Position numbers and translations under genes: made by a program | Assembly (NCBI GenBank): GCA_024640505.1 | Contig: JAHEEV010000003.1 | Location: forward strand, 1 to 64,000 | Direction: 5' to 3' | Origin: Halieaceae bacterium | GTDB taxonomy: Bacteria > Pseudomonadota > Gammaproteobacteria > Pseudomonadales > Halieaceae | Length of the DNA: 64,000 nt | In this document: piece after piece, positions 8,194-16,122 of the stretch | Layout of the letters: each line of letters opens with the position of its first letter | Position numbering within the stretch: the first letter of the stretch is position 1 | Notes under the pieces: model-generated | Databases searched by the model: none | Told to the model about the DNA's origin: nothing | Seen by the model: the letters and a program-made list of their open reading frames with translations, nothing else

Positions 8194-9864
8194 CTAGAAA
8201 GTCCGCTTGATGGTGAAAGTCACATTGTCGCGGTCCTTTAACAGGCCACCGGTGCCGGCCAGTACCGGACCGAAGCGGATATTGTAGGCTCCGCCCACAA
8301 GCCATTTCTGGTTGATATCGAACTGTACCCCGATACTGGCGCTGCCTCCTTCCTCGTCGCCCCCGGCGCTTATGAGCGCCTTTTCTCCGTCGATGGTGTA
8401 GTTCACGCTCATCGGGACGCTCATATCCCAGCCCGGGCGCACCTGAAACCAGGTCGGTTTGAAAAGGGCGAATATCTGGCTAACCACGCGGTCCTCGCTG
8501 ACTCTGCGGTCCAATAACTGGCAGTTTTCATTACAGCTGTCCAACATGGAAAAAGTCGCCTCGACCAGAGCGGTGCCACCATCCCACAGGCCCCAGTCGG
8601 CGTTGAGGAAGGTCAGGCCGTTGATATTTACATGCCACGAATCGCCGACAGCACCGGGGTAATTATCGGAGTCGGCGCCCTTGAAGTCGACGCCCCCTTG
8701 CAACAGAGAAGCAGTGAACTCAGGTGCCAGCCCTGTATCCTTGCGATAAACAACGTCCAGGCCCACGCTGACGCCGGCGATCTCCTTGGCCAGGGCAAAA
8801 CCGAACAACTCGATATCATTCTTGAATACCCATTTGAACTCCCCCAGGTAAACAACACCCGCGTCCAGATCGGGGGCGGGCGTATTGCTGCTACCCGGAA
8901 CACCCACCAAACCGTGCAGATTCTTGTCTGTATGGTTGATATAAACCAGGCTGGTTTCCAGCCCCCAAGGCTGGATGTAGTACTGCAGATTAATACCGTA
9001 GTCCCCTGTGTCCTCGGAAAAACCCCGGCCTTTCAATCCGGCGCGAACCGGGTCGCCGGGCTGAAGAGTTATGAATTCGGAATTTTCAGTCAGGCCTTCA
9101 ATTGGACTCCAGTAGGCGCCATCTTCCGGATAGCGATAGGCCTGGAACTCGTAACTGTAATAGGCATTGAGAGTCAGGTTGTCAGTGAGCTGCCATACGC
9201 TCGAAATTTTACCGGTTGGCATATACAACTCTTTGGCCTCGGAGCCGGGTACCGACAGGGCCTTGTTAAAATCGACCGGTGCCATGCCCCCACCAATGCC
9301 GTGCAGGGCGCCGTTGGTAGCCAGGGCCTGGCCCCAGTAGATCGTGTGACGGCCCGCCCTCACTCCAAGGGTTGTATCACCAAGATTGAAGTTGGCGAAG
9401 GCGAACGCATCCAGCAATTCACCACCGGCGTAATGCATGTCTTCCGTCTCATGGTTGTACTCGCCCACCGGCGTACTCGGTGAACCCCAGGTAAGACGCC
9501 TGTTGCCGGGGTGGTCATTGTTGTCGTCGTCATACTGGGGGTCATACCAGCCGGCAGCGCTTATACGAAAACCGAAATCCTCTTTCCAGACAACATCTAA
9601 CTCCGTCAACAGATCGAGGCGGGTGCTGACCAACCCGGCACCGGAGCGATCCACTGACAGGTCGGCGTCGTCCGCCAGGAACCAGCCGGCTCCTGCCCGG
9701 TCGGTGTAGACGTCCTTATCCTGTTTCGCCACCCTTGACATGACATTAAACTTGAACGTGTTATCCCAACGAATGATCCAGTCTTTCGATGTGTCAAACT
9801 TGAAAGCGTAGGCTTGCATGCTAATCGCGGAGAAGGCGGCAGCTGCAAAAAATCTCTTGTTCAT
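8194..9864 (-). CDS. DUF1302 outer-membrane beta-barrel protein
   Basis: 556 residues from ATG 9864. This start gives a clean signal peptide (MNKRFFAAAAFSAISMQAYA|F); a longer frame runs to 9927 but lacks one, and AGGA lies upstream of 9864. The mature N-terminus KFDTSKDWIIRWDNTFKFN, the segment TTLGVRAGRHTIYWGQA and the C-terminal VTFTIKRTF (terminal Phe, a Bam-recognised barrel end) are typical of DUF1302. These proteins are often paired with DUF1329 in lipid, sterol or aromatic catabolic gene sets, but no DUF1329 is here. The divergent neighbour is a small cytochrome c. Its role is probably outer-membrane passage of a hydrophobic compound, by analogy only. Confidence 0.85.
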   Translation of the reverse strand: MNKRFFAAAAFSAISMQAYAFKFDTSKDWIIRWDNTFKFNVMSRVAKQDKDVYTDRAGAGWFLADDADLSVDRSGAGLVSTRLDLLTELDVVWKEDFGFRISAAGWYDPQYDDDNNDHPGNRRLTWGSPSTPVGEYNHETEDMHYAGGELLDAFAFANFNLGDTTLGVRAGRHTIYWGQALATNGALHGIGGGMAPVDFNKALSVPGSEAKELYMPTGKISSVWQLTDNLTLNAYYSYEFQAYRYPEDGAYWSPIEGLTENSEFITLQPGDPVRAGLKGRGFSEDTGDYGINLQYYIQPWGLETSLVYINHTDKNLHGLVGVPGSSNTPAPDLDAGVVYLGEFKWVFKNDIELFGFALAKEIAGVSVGLDVVYRKDTGLAPEFTASLLQGGVDFKGADSDNYPGAVGDSWHVNINGLTFLNADWGLWDGGTALVEATFSMLDSCNENCQLLDRRVSEDRVVSQIFALFKPTWFQVRPGWDMSVPMSVNYTIDGEKALISAGGDEEGGSASIGVQFDINQKWLVGGAYNIRFGPVLAGTGGLLKDRDNVTFTIKRTF

Positions 9865-9952
9865 CAGTTGATCCATCCTGTTATTATTGAATATGTGTCT
9901 TGGCCAACCTACACCAATACAGACCAAAAAGTGTGTTGTGTCGTGACATTAA

Positions 9953-9980
9953 ATTATAGGTGAATTAAGCCGGTTTTGAA
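9953..9980 (-). promoter_or_regulatory. Candidate promoter of the DUF1302 gene
   Basis: On the minus strand a perfect TATAAT (plus 9953-9958) is preceded by a weak -35 TTCAAA (plus 9975-9980) with 16-bp spacing, about 90 bp upstream of the start at 9864. The poor -35 suggests activator dependence. Confidence 0.4.
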
Positions 9981-10104
9981 GGGGATGATAACTACGGTAT
10001 CTGCAAGCCACCTGTCGCAGCAGGCGCAGGTTCCGGCGGCCTCGACTTCAGTATCGTGCAAGGTGACTCGGAAGCTTCCTTTGCAAAAGGACAGGAAAAA
10101 AGCC

Positions 10105-10509
10105 ATGCCAGTGAACTTCATCCTCCGGTTAATTTCGGTCGCGCTCCTGCTTACAGCCCCGTCCGGTATCGCTTCTGAGCGCGATGTGCGCAACAGCATC
10201 GCCCTGGGCGCGCTGGCCTTTGCGGACAATTGCGGGAAATGTCATCAAGCGGACGGCTATGGAGAGGAGGGGCTTTACCCCTCGCTTCACAACACGGCTT
10301 TACTGGCCGACAAGGACTTGCTGATAAAAACGGTGCTCAGTGGCAGGATGGGTCACGTGGAAAAAGGCGATGACGGTACAGAGCGATTGATGCCTTCAAT
10401 GGACTTTCTCACCAACGGTGAGATTGCAGCCATTATTGCCTTTATCAGTAATAGTTGGGGCGACGATGTGCTGATTGTCACCCCCGAAGAAGTGCAGGAT
10501 GCCCGATGA
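10105..10509 (+). CDS. Small periplasmic class I cytochrome c
   Basis: 134 residues from ATG 10105, chosen because AGGA precedes it and it places a signal peptide (FILRLISVALLLTAPSGIAS) at the N-terminus; the frame is open further upstream to 9976 without a signal. The haem motif is C43-G-K-C46-H47 and candidate distal ligands are Met96 or Met99 (LMPSM). The fold length suits a monohaem periplasmic electron carrier. It is divergent from the DUF1302 gene. The partner oxidoreductase is not identifiable here. Confidence 0.85.
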   Translation: MPVNFILRLISVALLLTAPSGIASERDVRNSIALGALAFADNCGKCHQADGYGEEGLYPSLHNTALLADKDLLIKTVLSGRMGHVEKGDDGTERLMPSMDFLTNGEIAAIIAFISNSWGDDVLIVTPEEVQDAR

Positions 10510-10535
10510 GAGCAAGGCTTCTGCCTTGTTGCTCT
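10509..10535 (+). terminator. Hairpin overlapping the cytochrome c stop codon
   Basis: AGAGCAAGGC-ttct-GCCTTGTTGCTCT pairs as a long stem with a 3-nt bulge, starting inside the TGA stop of the cytochrome c gene. There is no clear T tract after it. It may act as a terminator or mRNA-stabilising structure. Confidence 0.4.
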
Positions 10536-10556
10536 GTGCTTAGGGGTCCTCTCTGC

Positions 10557-10997
10557 TCAGGCCCAATCAGATTCCCTGCGCCCGCGTTTTCTCTCGCGCC
10601 GGTTGGGCTCACCCGTCGTCGTTGAATAAAGGTCTGCCATGAGCACAGATGGATGCCTCCTGTCCTCGTGGAAATCTCTTCGATCTTCGAGGTGACGGTA
10701 TTTGCATGTGCACATAGCCGGATCGCAGCCCGGTAGAGGCAATCTGGGCGCCTCGCCGATCAGATACCGCCTTGCTCCGGCGGCTTTGACAGATTCACAG
10801 GCACTCTCTCCTGCCATGAGAGCTACAGCCTTGTAAGGGTTGTGCGCCGGTGCGGGCTTTTTTCTCTTTGCAGGTTGCGCGGTAGAGCCGTCGAGATTTC
10901 TGCCGCGGCTGCTGCCGCCATCGTTCTTTTTATTGAAAATCACCGCTGACAGACTGAAAAAAATAAACGAAAAAAAGCCAAGAACTGCAGTTTCCAT
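10557..10997 (-). CDS. Small membrane-anchored protein with a Cys/Arg-rich C-terminal motif
   Basis: 146 residues from ATG 10997, preferred over 11015 because GGGGGG lies just upstream. An N-terminal membrane segment (AVLGFFSFIFFSLSAVIF) is followed by a polar linker and a C-terminal motif CDPAMCTCKYRHLEDRR-x-FHEDRR. The C-x4-C-x-C cluster plus His and acidic/Arg repeats suggests metal binding or nucleic-acid contact. I recall similar proteins in marine gammaproteobacteria, but with no assigned function. It converges with the cytochrome c gene. Confidence 0.6.
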   Translation of the reverse strand: METAVLGFFSFIFFSLSAVIFNKKNDGGSSRGRNLDGSTAQPAKRKKPAPAHNPYKAVALMAGESACESVKAAGARRYLIGEAPRLPLPGCDPAMCTCKYRHLEDRRDFHEDRRHPSVLMADLYSTTTGEPNRRERKRGRRESDWA

Positions 10998-11236
10998 GAC
11001 GCCCCCCTGTATCATCCCGGCTACACTTTATTTAGCGATACCTTCAGCACCCTAGCCAAGGAATACCAGGCGTACAAGTATCCTGCTGCTCTTGAATGCC
11101 GGTTTGTGACCTGGAACACAAACTGGCACCGCTGACCCTTATCGAGTCAACACAAGCTGGCAGGGGGTACCTTCAAAAGGGAGTTTACGCCGGGCCCCGA
11201 TTTTGAAACTATTTCCCAGGCATTTGAGATCGGAAG

Positions 11237-11701
11237 ATGATCGGGAACCGAACGGACCACAATATGAAGAAGCCAAGCAAATCATCACCAGAGAAGGAAA
11301 TGCTGAAGTCATTCGAAGCGGCGGGACTGATTGAATACCTGGAGTACCTGCAGTCTGGCAAACGCATCATGATGACCAACTTCAAGGCAGGGGTCGCAAA
11401 AGGCCTGGGCCTGACCCTGGGCATGTCAGTCGTGCTCGCTATCATGGCATGGGTCCTCACACTGCTGGTTGACCTGCCCGTTATCGGTGAGTATGCAAGC
11501 CAGGTAGAGGATTACATGAATGAATACCGCGAGAGTACCAATTACACCGACGAATTTTACGAAATGAATGAACTGCTGCGGAACATCGACGAGAATACCA
11601 GCCTGCCGGAAACGGCGGATATGATAGATGGCAGCACGTCAGAAACAGAGGAAACAGAAGAAAAGCCTCAGGAAGCATCAATGCCGGAGCTTCCGGAATA
11701 G
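11237..11701 (+). CDS. DUF5665-like membrane protein
   Basis: 154 residues (145 if ATG 11264 is used; both have only weak ribosome sites). The pattern LIEYLEYLQSGKRIMMTNFKAGVA, then KGLGLTLGMSVVLAIMAWVL and VDLPVIGEYA matches DUF5665: a short amphipathic N-terminus, a hydrophobic hairpin and a cytosolic tail. The C-terminus is Glu/Thr-rich and probably disordered. Function unknown. It converges on the end of the cox operon. Confidence 0.65.
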   Translation: MIGNRTDHNMKKPSKSSPEKEMLKSFEAAGLIEYLEYLQSGKRIMMTNFKAGVAKGLGLTLGMSVVLAIMAWVLTLLVDLPVIGEYASQVEDYMNEYRESTNYTDEFYEMNELLRNIDENTSLPETADMIDGSTSETEETEEKPQEASMPELPE

Positions 11702-11766
11702 CGGGTAAGATCACGCCACATGATTTGTGCTGAGACCGTGTCCGGCTCCATAGTGGGCCTTGAGGT

Positions 11767-11988
11767 TTACCGGGGTGATGGCACCGGGCATTCGGAATCA
11801 ACCGGTTGGACTTTTTCGCTCGTTCCACTGCTTTGTAAACCCTTACCCTGCGCGATCAGTGCAGCCACCAACTGGCATCCGGTGCAGCACATGCCCTGTC
11901 TTTCACCGCCGAGTGTGATGCTATAGGCCAGGCCAGCTCTGTGAGGCTGGCCGCAGTGGAAACAGGACCGGTAATCGGTGCTTCTCAT
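11767..11988 (-). CDS. Orphan metal-binding protein resembling the N-terminal Cys domain of copper P-type ATPases (PF12156-like)
   Basis: 73 residues. The start ATG overlaps the sufU-like stop by 4 bp (ATGA). Cysteines C9-F-H-C12 and C34-C35-T-G-C38 lie in a context (SCFHCGQPHRAG, MCCTGCQLVA) like the soluble domain preceding CcoI/FixI-type copper ATPases (PF12156). No membrane segment and no ATPase follow: the protein ends after a Ser/Pro-rich tail. It is the last gene of the probable CODH operon. By homology it may bind Cu(I); a role as copper donor for the Mo-S-Cu cluster is inference. A longer frame extends to 12156 but only by overlapping sufU. Confidence 0.7.
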   Translation of the reverse strand: MRSTDYRSCFHCGQPHRAGLAYSITLGGERQGMCCTGCQLVAALIAQGKGLQSSGTSEKVQPVDSECPVPSPR

Positions 11989-12425
11989 CTTCCGCCTGCT
12001 TTGTCGATGGCTTCGGCAAGGGCTTCCCATGACAACAGCACACATTTTTTTCGCGCCGGATGCTCTCGCACCGCCGCAAGCGCCTGCAGATCTGCCGGCA
12101 GGCCTGCTTCCGTTGCCGTCTCGGCAGCGCCAAACCAGGCGCCTATCTGATCGCACAGTCGCCTTGTCGTGTCAGTACTCGAAGCGGTGACTGCTTCCGT
12201 CATCATGGATGCCGAGGCGATGCAGATGGCGCAACCGCGGCCTCGGAACATCACATCCCGGATCAGGTCACCTTGCATGAAAATGCCGATCTCGACCTCA
12301 TCGCCACACCTGGGGTTGGCGCCGCGCGCGACCGCATCTGCCCCGGCAATGGGTCCATCACTGCGGTTTCTGGGGTGCCGGTAGTGGTCCAGTAATGTCT
12401 CCTTGTACAGATCCTGGGCGATCAT
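11985..12425 (-). CDS. sufU: SufU-type sulfur acceptor / Fe-S scaffold protein
   Basis: 146 residues. The pattern LLDHYRHPRN, NPRCGDEV, GRGCAICIASASMMTEAV and FPARKKC-like EHPARKKCVLLSW identifies SufU rather than IscU: it has the SufU-specific insertion between the second and third conserved Cys. Putative Zn ligands are C40, D42, C65 and C128; an extra C68 is unusual. SufU accepts persulfide sulfur from SufS. It overlaps sufS upstream and the PF12156-like gene downstream by 4 bp each. No sufB, sufC or sufD is present, so a general Fe-S assembly role is unlikely for this copy. Confidence 0.85.
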   Translation of the reverse strand: MIAQDLYKETLLDHYRHPRNRSDGPIAGADAVARGANPRCGDEVEIGIFMQGDLIRDVMFRGRGCAICIASASMMTEAVTASSTDTTRRLCDQIGAWFGAAETATEAGLPADLQALAAVREHPARKKCVLLSWEALAEAIDKAGGR

Positions 12426-13687
12426 TCACAGAATACCTTTTGAGCTGTGAGAATGGCGTCTATGAGGGCCTCGACGTCCGACGCATCGTTATAGATGGAA
12501 AAGCTGGCGCGGGTCGTGGCCGCAAGCCCCAGGTGATTGAGCAGCGGCTGCGCACAATGATGCCCCGCACGAATGGCGACGCCCGCTTCACCCGCAACTT
12601 GCGCCAGGTCGTGTGGATGCAGGCTACGGTGCGTAAACGAGACGATTCCCGAGGAGGGAAGCTCGGGATGGGGCAGCAGGCTGATATCGGGAATTGTCCT
12701 TAACTGCTCTGCGGCAAATTGTGTCAGCGAGGCGATATGCCTGCGCACTCCCTCGCGGCCGAGCCCGGCAAGATATTCAGCCGCGGCCGCAAAGCCGGCT
12801 GCGCCAGGCATATCGGGCGAACCCGCCTCGAAGCGCGCGGGGATTTCAGCCCAGCAGCTCTCCCTGGTAGCATCTCCCACGATGTCGACCATGCCGCCGC
12901 CAACCTGCAGGGGCTCCATATCAGCCAACCTGTCCTCCCGGCCGTAGAGCAAACCGATGCCGGTCGGTCCAAACATCTTGTGAGCGGAAAATACGAGAAA
13001 ATCGCAGCCCATTGCGGAGACATCGATTTCCAGGTGTGACACGGACTGGGCTGCATCCACCAGAACAGGAATCCCGTGTTCATTTGCCTCGGCACACAGC
13101 GCCGCAACGGGGTTTTCAATGCCCAGGACATTGGAGACGTGGCAGAGCGCGATGAATTTGGAGCGCTCTGCAAACAGCTCCCGGGAACTGTCCAGATCCA
13201 GTTGGCCCTCCCTGGTCAGTTCAATGAATCTGAGTTCAGCGCCGCTTTCGCGACAAACCCGCTGCCAGGGCAAATAGTTTGAATGGTGTTCCATGCGGCT
13301 GACCCACACCACATCGCCACTGCACAAGCGCGGTTTCAGCCAGCCACTGGCGACCATGTTGATGGCCTCGGTGGCAGATGCGGTAAAAACCAGCGCTTCA
13401 GGGGAGGAGGCGCCAATGAAGTGTTGTAGCGTCCGCCGTGCACGCTCGTATTGGCTGGTGGCCTGCTCCGCCAGGGGATAAAGTCCGCGGTGAATGGGTG
13501 CGTAGCACTGCGTATAGCTGCTCGTGATGGCATCTACGACCGCGCCGGGCTTATGTGTGGTTGCAGCGTTGTCCAGATAATGCAGACGTTGCGGGTCAGT
13601 GGCGTGTTCGAAAATCGGAAAATCGCGCTTTACACGCTCCGGGTCGAACGACTCGGGCTCACGGATGGAATGTACTGCCGGTGACAT
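12422..13687 (-). CDS. sufS: SufS-type cysteine desulfurase
   Basis: 421 residues, class V aminotransferase fold. The PLP lysine is K237 in FSAHKMFGPTG; the HH motif is at RMEHHSNYLPW and the catalytic Cys is C378 in RAGHHCAQPLL, characteristic of group II (SufS) desulfurases. It starts 3 bp after the XdhC-like gene and overlaps sufU by 4 bp. It mobilises sulfane sulfur from cysteine. Placement within the CODH operon suggests delivery to the bridging sulfide of the Mo-S-Cu site or to a molybdenum cofactor, rather than housekeeping Fe-S assembly. Confidence 0.9.
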   Translation of the reverse strand: MSPAVHSIREPESFDPERVKRDFPIFEHATDPQRLHYLDNAATTHKPGAVVDAITSSYTQCYAPIHRGLYPLAEQATSQYERARRTLQHFIGASSPEALVFTASATEAINMVASGWLKPRLCSGDVVWVSRMEHHSNYLPWQRVCRESGAELRFIELTREGQLDLDSSRELFAERSKFIALCHVSNVLGIENPVAALCAEANEHGIPVLVDAAQSVSHLEIDVSAMGCDFLVFSAHKMFGPTGIGLLYGREDRLADMEPLQVGGGMVDIVGDATRESCWAEIPARFEAGSPDMPGAAGFAAAAEYLAGLGREGVRRHIASLTQFAAEQLRTIPDISLLPHPELPSSGIVSFTHRSLHPHDLAQVAGEAGVAIRAGHHCAQPLLNHLGLAATTRASFSIYNDASDVEALIDAILTAQKVFCE

Positions 13688-13690
13688 TCC

Positions 13691-14524
13691 TCAGCTCCGG
13701 TTGATCGACTTCAGTTGCGGCTCGGTATCGGGCTTCTCCAGCAGCCGGTCGCGCATCAGCCCGCCGCTGCCGCCGCGACGTAGCATCACGATTTCGCTGA
13801 TGATGCAAAGCGCAATTTCTTCCGGTGAGCGCGGTGCCAGGTCGATCCCGGAAGGGGTGACCACCCGCTGGATATCCTGGTCAGAAAAGCCCTGCCTCTC
13901 AAGGTAGTCAAGCACCAGGCGGGACCGTTTTCGACTTGCAATCAGTGCGATATATCTGGCGTCGGAGTGTAGCGCGCGACTGATCGATTCGTGATCGCCC
14001 TTGTGTTGCGTGGCGATGACCACGTAGTCATCCGGCTTGGGTTGCAGCTGCGCATAATCCAGGTCATCTGTAATCAGGCGACTCGCCTGCGGGTATTTTT
14101 CCCAGTCGACCCCCGGATCATTGACGATGACCCGCAGGCCCATCAGGTCGCCGATGATGCACAGGCTCTCGGCGACACGGCCGTGACCCATGATCCAGAG
14201 CCCCGGTTTGGGCAGTACCGGCTCGATGTACACGCGCATACTGCCTCCGCAGGGCATGCCCGCTCCCAGTATCTCGTCGTCCAGGTCGATGTCGAGCATA
14301 GCGGTTTCATTCTGGCTGATGCACGCCAGCGCCTGCTCGCAGGTACTGGATTCCGCGCAACCGCCGCCGACCCAGCCGGCCACAACACGACCCTCGCTAT
14401 CGATCACCGCCTTCGACGAGGTTTTCGCTGAGACCGACCCCCTGGTCTCAACGACCGTGGCGATTGCGAATGGATCTCCGGCACTCTGCAGCGCCTGGAT
14501 GACATCAAATATTTCCTTGGCCAT
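13691..14524 (-). CDS. XdhC/CoxI-family maturation factor (second copy)
   Basis: 277 residues. The N-terminal XdhC/CoxI domain contains AIATVVETRGSVSAKTSSKA and AGWVGGGCAES; the C-terminal Rossmann-like XdhC_C domain has LWIMGHGRVAESLC and ends SPEEIALCIISEIVMLRRGG. XdhC proteins bind molybdopterin cofactor and aid insertion and sulfuration in xanthine-dehydrogenase-family enzymes; CoxF/CoxI play this part in CODH. It lies 8 bp after the mocA-like gene and 3 bp before sufS. Confidence 0.85.
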   Translation of the reverse strand: MAKEIFDVIQALQSAGDPFAIATVVETRGSVSAKTSSKAVIDSEGRVVAGWVGGGCAESSTCEQALACISQNETAMLDIDLDDEILGAGMPCGGSMRVYIEPVLPKPGLWIMGHGRVAESLCIIGDLMGLRVIVNDPGVDWEKYPQASRLITDDLDYAQLQPKPDDYVVIATQHKGDHESISRALHSDARYIALIASRKRSRLVLDYLERQGFSDQDIQRVVTPSGIDLAPRSPEEIALCIISEIVMLRRGGSGGLMRDRLLEKPDTEPQLKSINRS

Positions 14525-14532
14525 GGTCTTCC

Positions 14533-15183
14533 TTATCCCGTCATATTCAGCACTTCAGGTGCATCAACGCTTGCGGACAGTCGCTGCTGTGCACTGGCGT
14601 AGGCCTCCGGCGTGTCGAGGTCTATCAGCACGTGGTCATTCGGCATCTCCATGACAGTGACCAGTTCCGGATTCTTCTCTATCAGCCGTTTGCATCCAAG
14701 ATTCCTGCGATCAGCCAGGATCGCCTGGCGGTGCTGATAGTCCAGCACGACAGGGTTTCCCCGCTGCCCCTTGTAGACGGGGACCATTATCGAGGTGGGA
14801 CAGCGGGCAAAGCCACGGGCGATGGCCCCGATATCGTCCACATCGAGCAGGTACTGATCTGACAGACATATCATGACGCCTTTGCAGGGCCTCTTCAGGG
14901 CGGCGAGGCCGCGATACACGGAGGTCATCTGACCCTCGCGATAATCTTCGTTGTAGACGATACGAGCCGGTATGCCCTGGAGCAGTTCACGTGTGGCCGC
15001 CTGCTCATGCCCGACGACCACCACCAGTTCTGCCAGCCCGGATCGGGCAAGGGTCTCGGCGGTACGCCTGACCAGGGGGGTGCCTCCAATGGGCAGCGTG
15101 AGCTTGTTGATAGCGCCCATACGGCGCGACTCACCCGCCGCCAGCAGTATGGCAGACAGATTTTTGTTATCCGATCGGCTCAT
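14533..15183 (-). CDS. mocA: MocA-like molybdenum cofactor cytidylyltransferase
   Basis: 216 residues from ATG 15183, which overlaps the preceding stop (ATGA); an upstream in-frame start at 15207 lies inside the previous gene. The nucleotidyltransferase signature LAAGESRRMG (14-23) and KLTLPIGGTPLVRRT is followed by CLSDQYLLDVDD and VPVYKGQRGNPVV. MocA converts Mo-molybdopterin to the cytosine dinucleotide form (MCD), the cofactor form in CODH. Its presence in the operon suits local cofactor supply for CoxL. Confidence 0.85.
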   Translation of the reverse strand: MSRSDNKNLSAILLAAGESRRMGAINKLTLPIGGTPLVRRTAETLARSGLAELVVVVGHEQAATRELLQGIPARIVYNEDYREGQMTSVYRGLAALKRPCKGVMICLSDQYLLDVDDIGAIARGFARCPTSIMVPVYKGQRGNPVVLDYQHRQAILADRRNLGCKRLIEKNPELVTVMEMPNDHVLIDLDTPEAYASAQQRLSASVDAPEVLNMTG

Positions 15184-16109
15184 GTGGCTGCCTTGCTCCC
15201 GCAGCAACCGGACTCCGTCGGGTTAGGGCGTGGCGCAGTGGGGCGTTGGGGCCTCGGGGCAGTGGTTGCATCAGCCGATGTTGCGTTACCGTCCGGCGAG
15301 AGTGGTTCTGCCGGTGCCGCCAGCTCAGCATGGCGCGCGGCAACCAATCCGGCCAGCACCGAAACGGCTATTTCTTCCGGGGAAGTTGCGCCGATAGCCA
15401 GGCCTGCCGGCGCGATAATGGCGTCTACAGCCTGCGGGTCATGACCCTTGTCTTTCAACAGCTGTTTCAGCTTGTCCGCTTTCCGTTTGCTGGCGATGAA
15501 GGCGCGGTAGTAAGTCTCAACCCCGAGCGCTGCCTGCAGCGCCGCCTGGTCACCCTTGCCCTGGGTCGCCACCACGACCAGCGGTGCACCCGAACATCGG
15601 GCGTCATCGGTATCGAAACCTGCGATGATCTGGTCGGCCCAGGGGAAACTGGCCTCCTCCGCTGCCGGTGAGGCGACCGTCACGGCGAATCCTGCGAAGT
15701 GCGCGAGGGTAGCCAGTGATTTGGCAACTTCGGAGGAGCCAAATAACAGTAATGCGGGCCGCGACAGCATAGGTTCGATAAAAATATCGAGTGAGCCGCC
15801 GCTGTAGCAGGCCGACTTGAAGCCTGCGACATCGTCATCCGGGTGTTCGTCCTCCACGGGGCTGACGCGGATCAGCTGCGGCTGACCATCGCGCAGTGCC
15901 TGTTTGGCGGTTTTGATCACCGCCGGCTGGACACACCCGCCACCGATCCAACCGTGAATATCGCCTGATGCAGTCACCAGCGCCTTGTAGCCGGGTTGCG
16001 CCGAGGTGGGCGGTTTGCAGCGGACCACGGTCGCCAGCGCATAGGGCGTGTGGTCCGCTTCAAGCTGCCGGGCTTTATCGGCGAGTGCTCTGTCTTTGAA
16101 CATGGTCAT
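15180..16109 (-). CDS. coxF: XdhC/CoxF-family maturation factor (first copy)
   Basis: 309 residues; GAGG sits 9 nt before an alternative ATG at 16103, which may be the true start. The N-terminus YALATVVRCKPPTSAQPGYKA and GWIGGGCVQPA and the C-terminus PAGLAIGATSPEEIAVSVLAG are XdhC/CoxF. It carries a C-terminal extension rich in Ala/Pro/Thr ending GCCGSK, with vicinal Cys that could bind metal or sulfur. It lies 13 bp after coxE and overlaps mocA by 4 bp. The gene symbol is assigned from order, not proven orthology. Confidence 0.8.
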   Translation of the reverse strand: MTMFKDRALADKARQLEADHTPYALATVVRCKPPTSAQPGYKALVTASGDIHGWIGGGCVQPAVIKTAKQALRDGQPQLIRVSPVEDEHPDDDVAGFKSACYSGGSLDIFIEPMLSRPALLLFGSSEVAKSLATLAHFAGFAVTVASPAAEEASFPWADQIIAGFDTDDARCSGAPLVVVATQGKGDQAALQAALGVETYYRAFIASKRKADKLKQLLKDKGHDPQAVDAIIAPAGLAIGATSPEEIAVSVLAGLVAARHAELAAPAEPLSPDGNATSADATTAPRPQRPTAPRPNPTESGCCGSKAAT

Positions 16110-16122
16110 TAACCTCTGTCGA

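Noticed and set aside
11985-13687. Housekeeping suf operon for Fe-S assembly
   Set aside because: Only sufS and sufU are present; sufB, sufC and sufD are missing and the genes are embedded in the cox unit.
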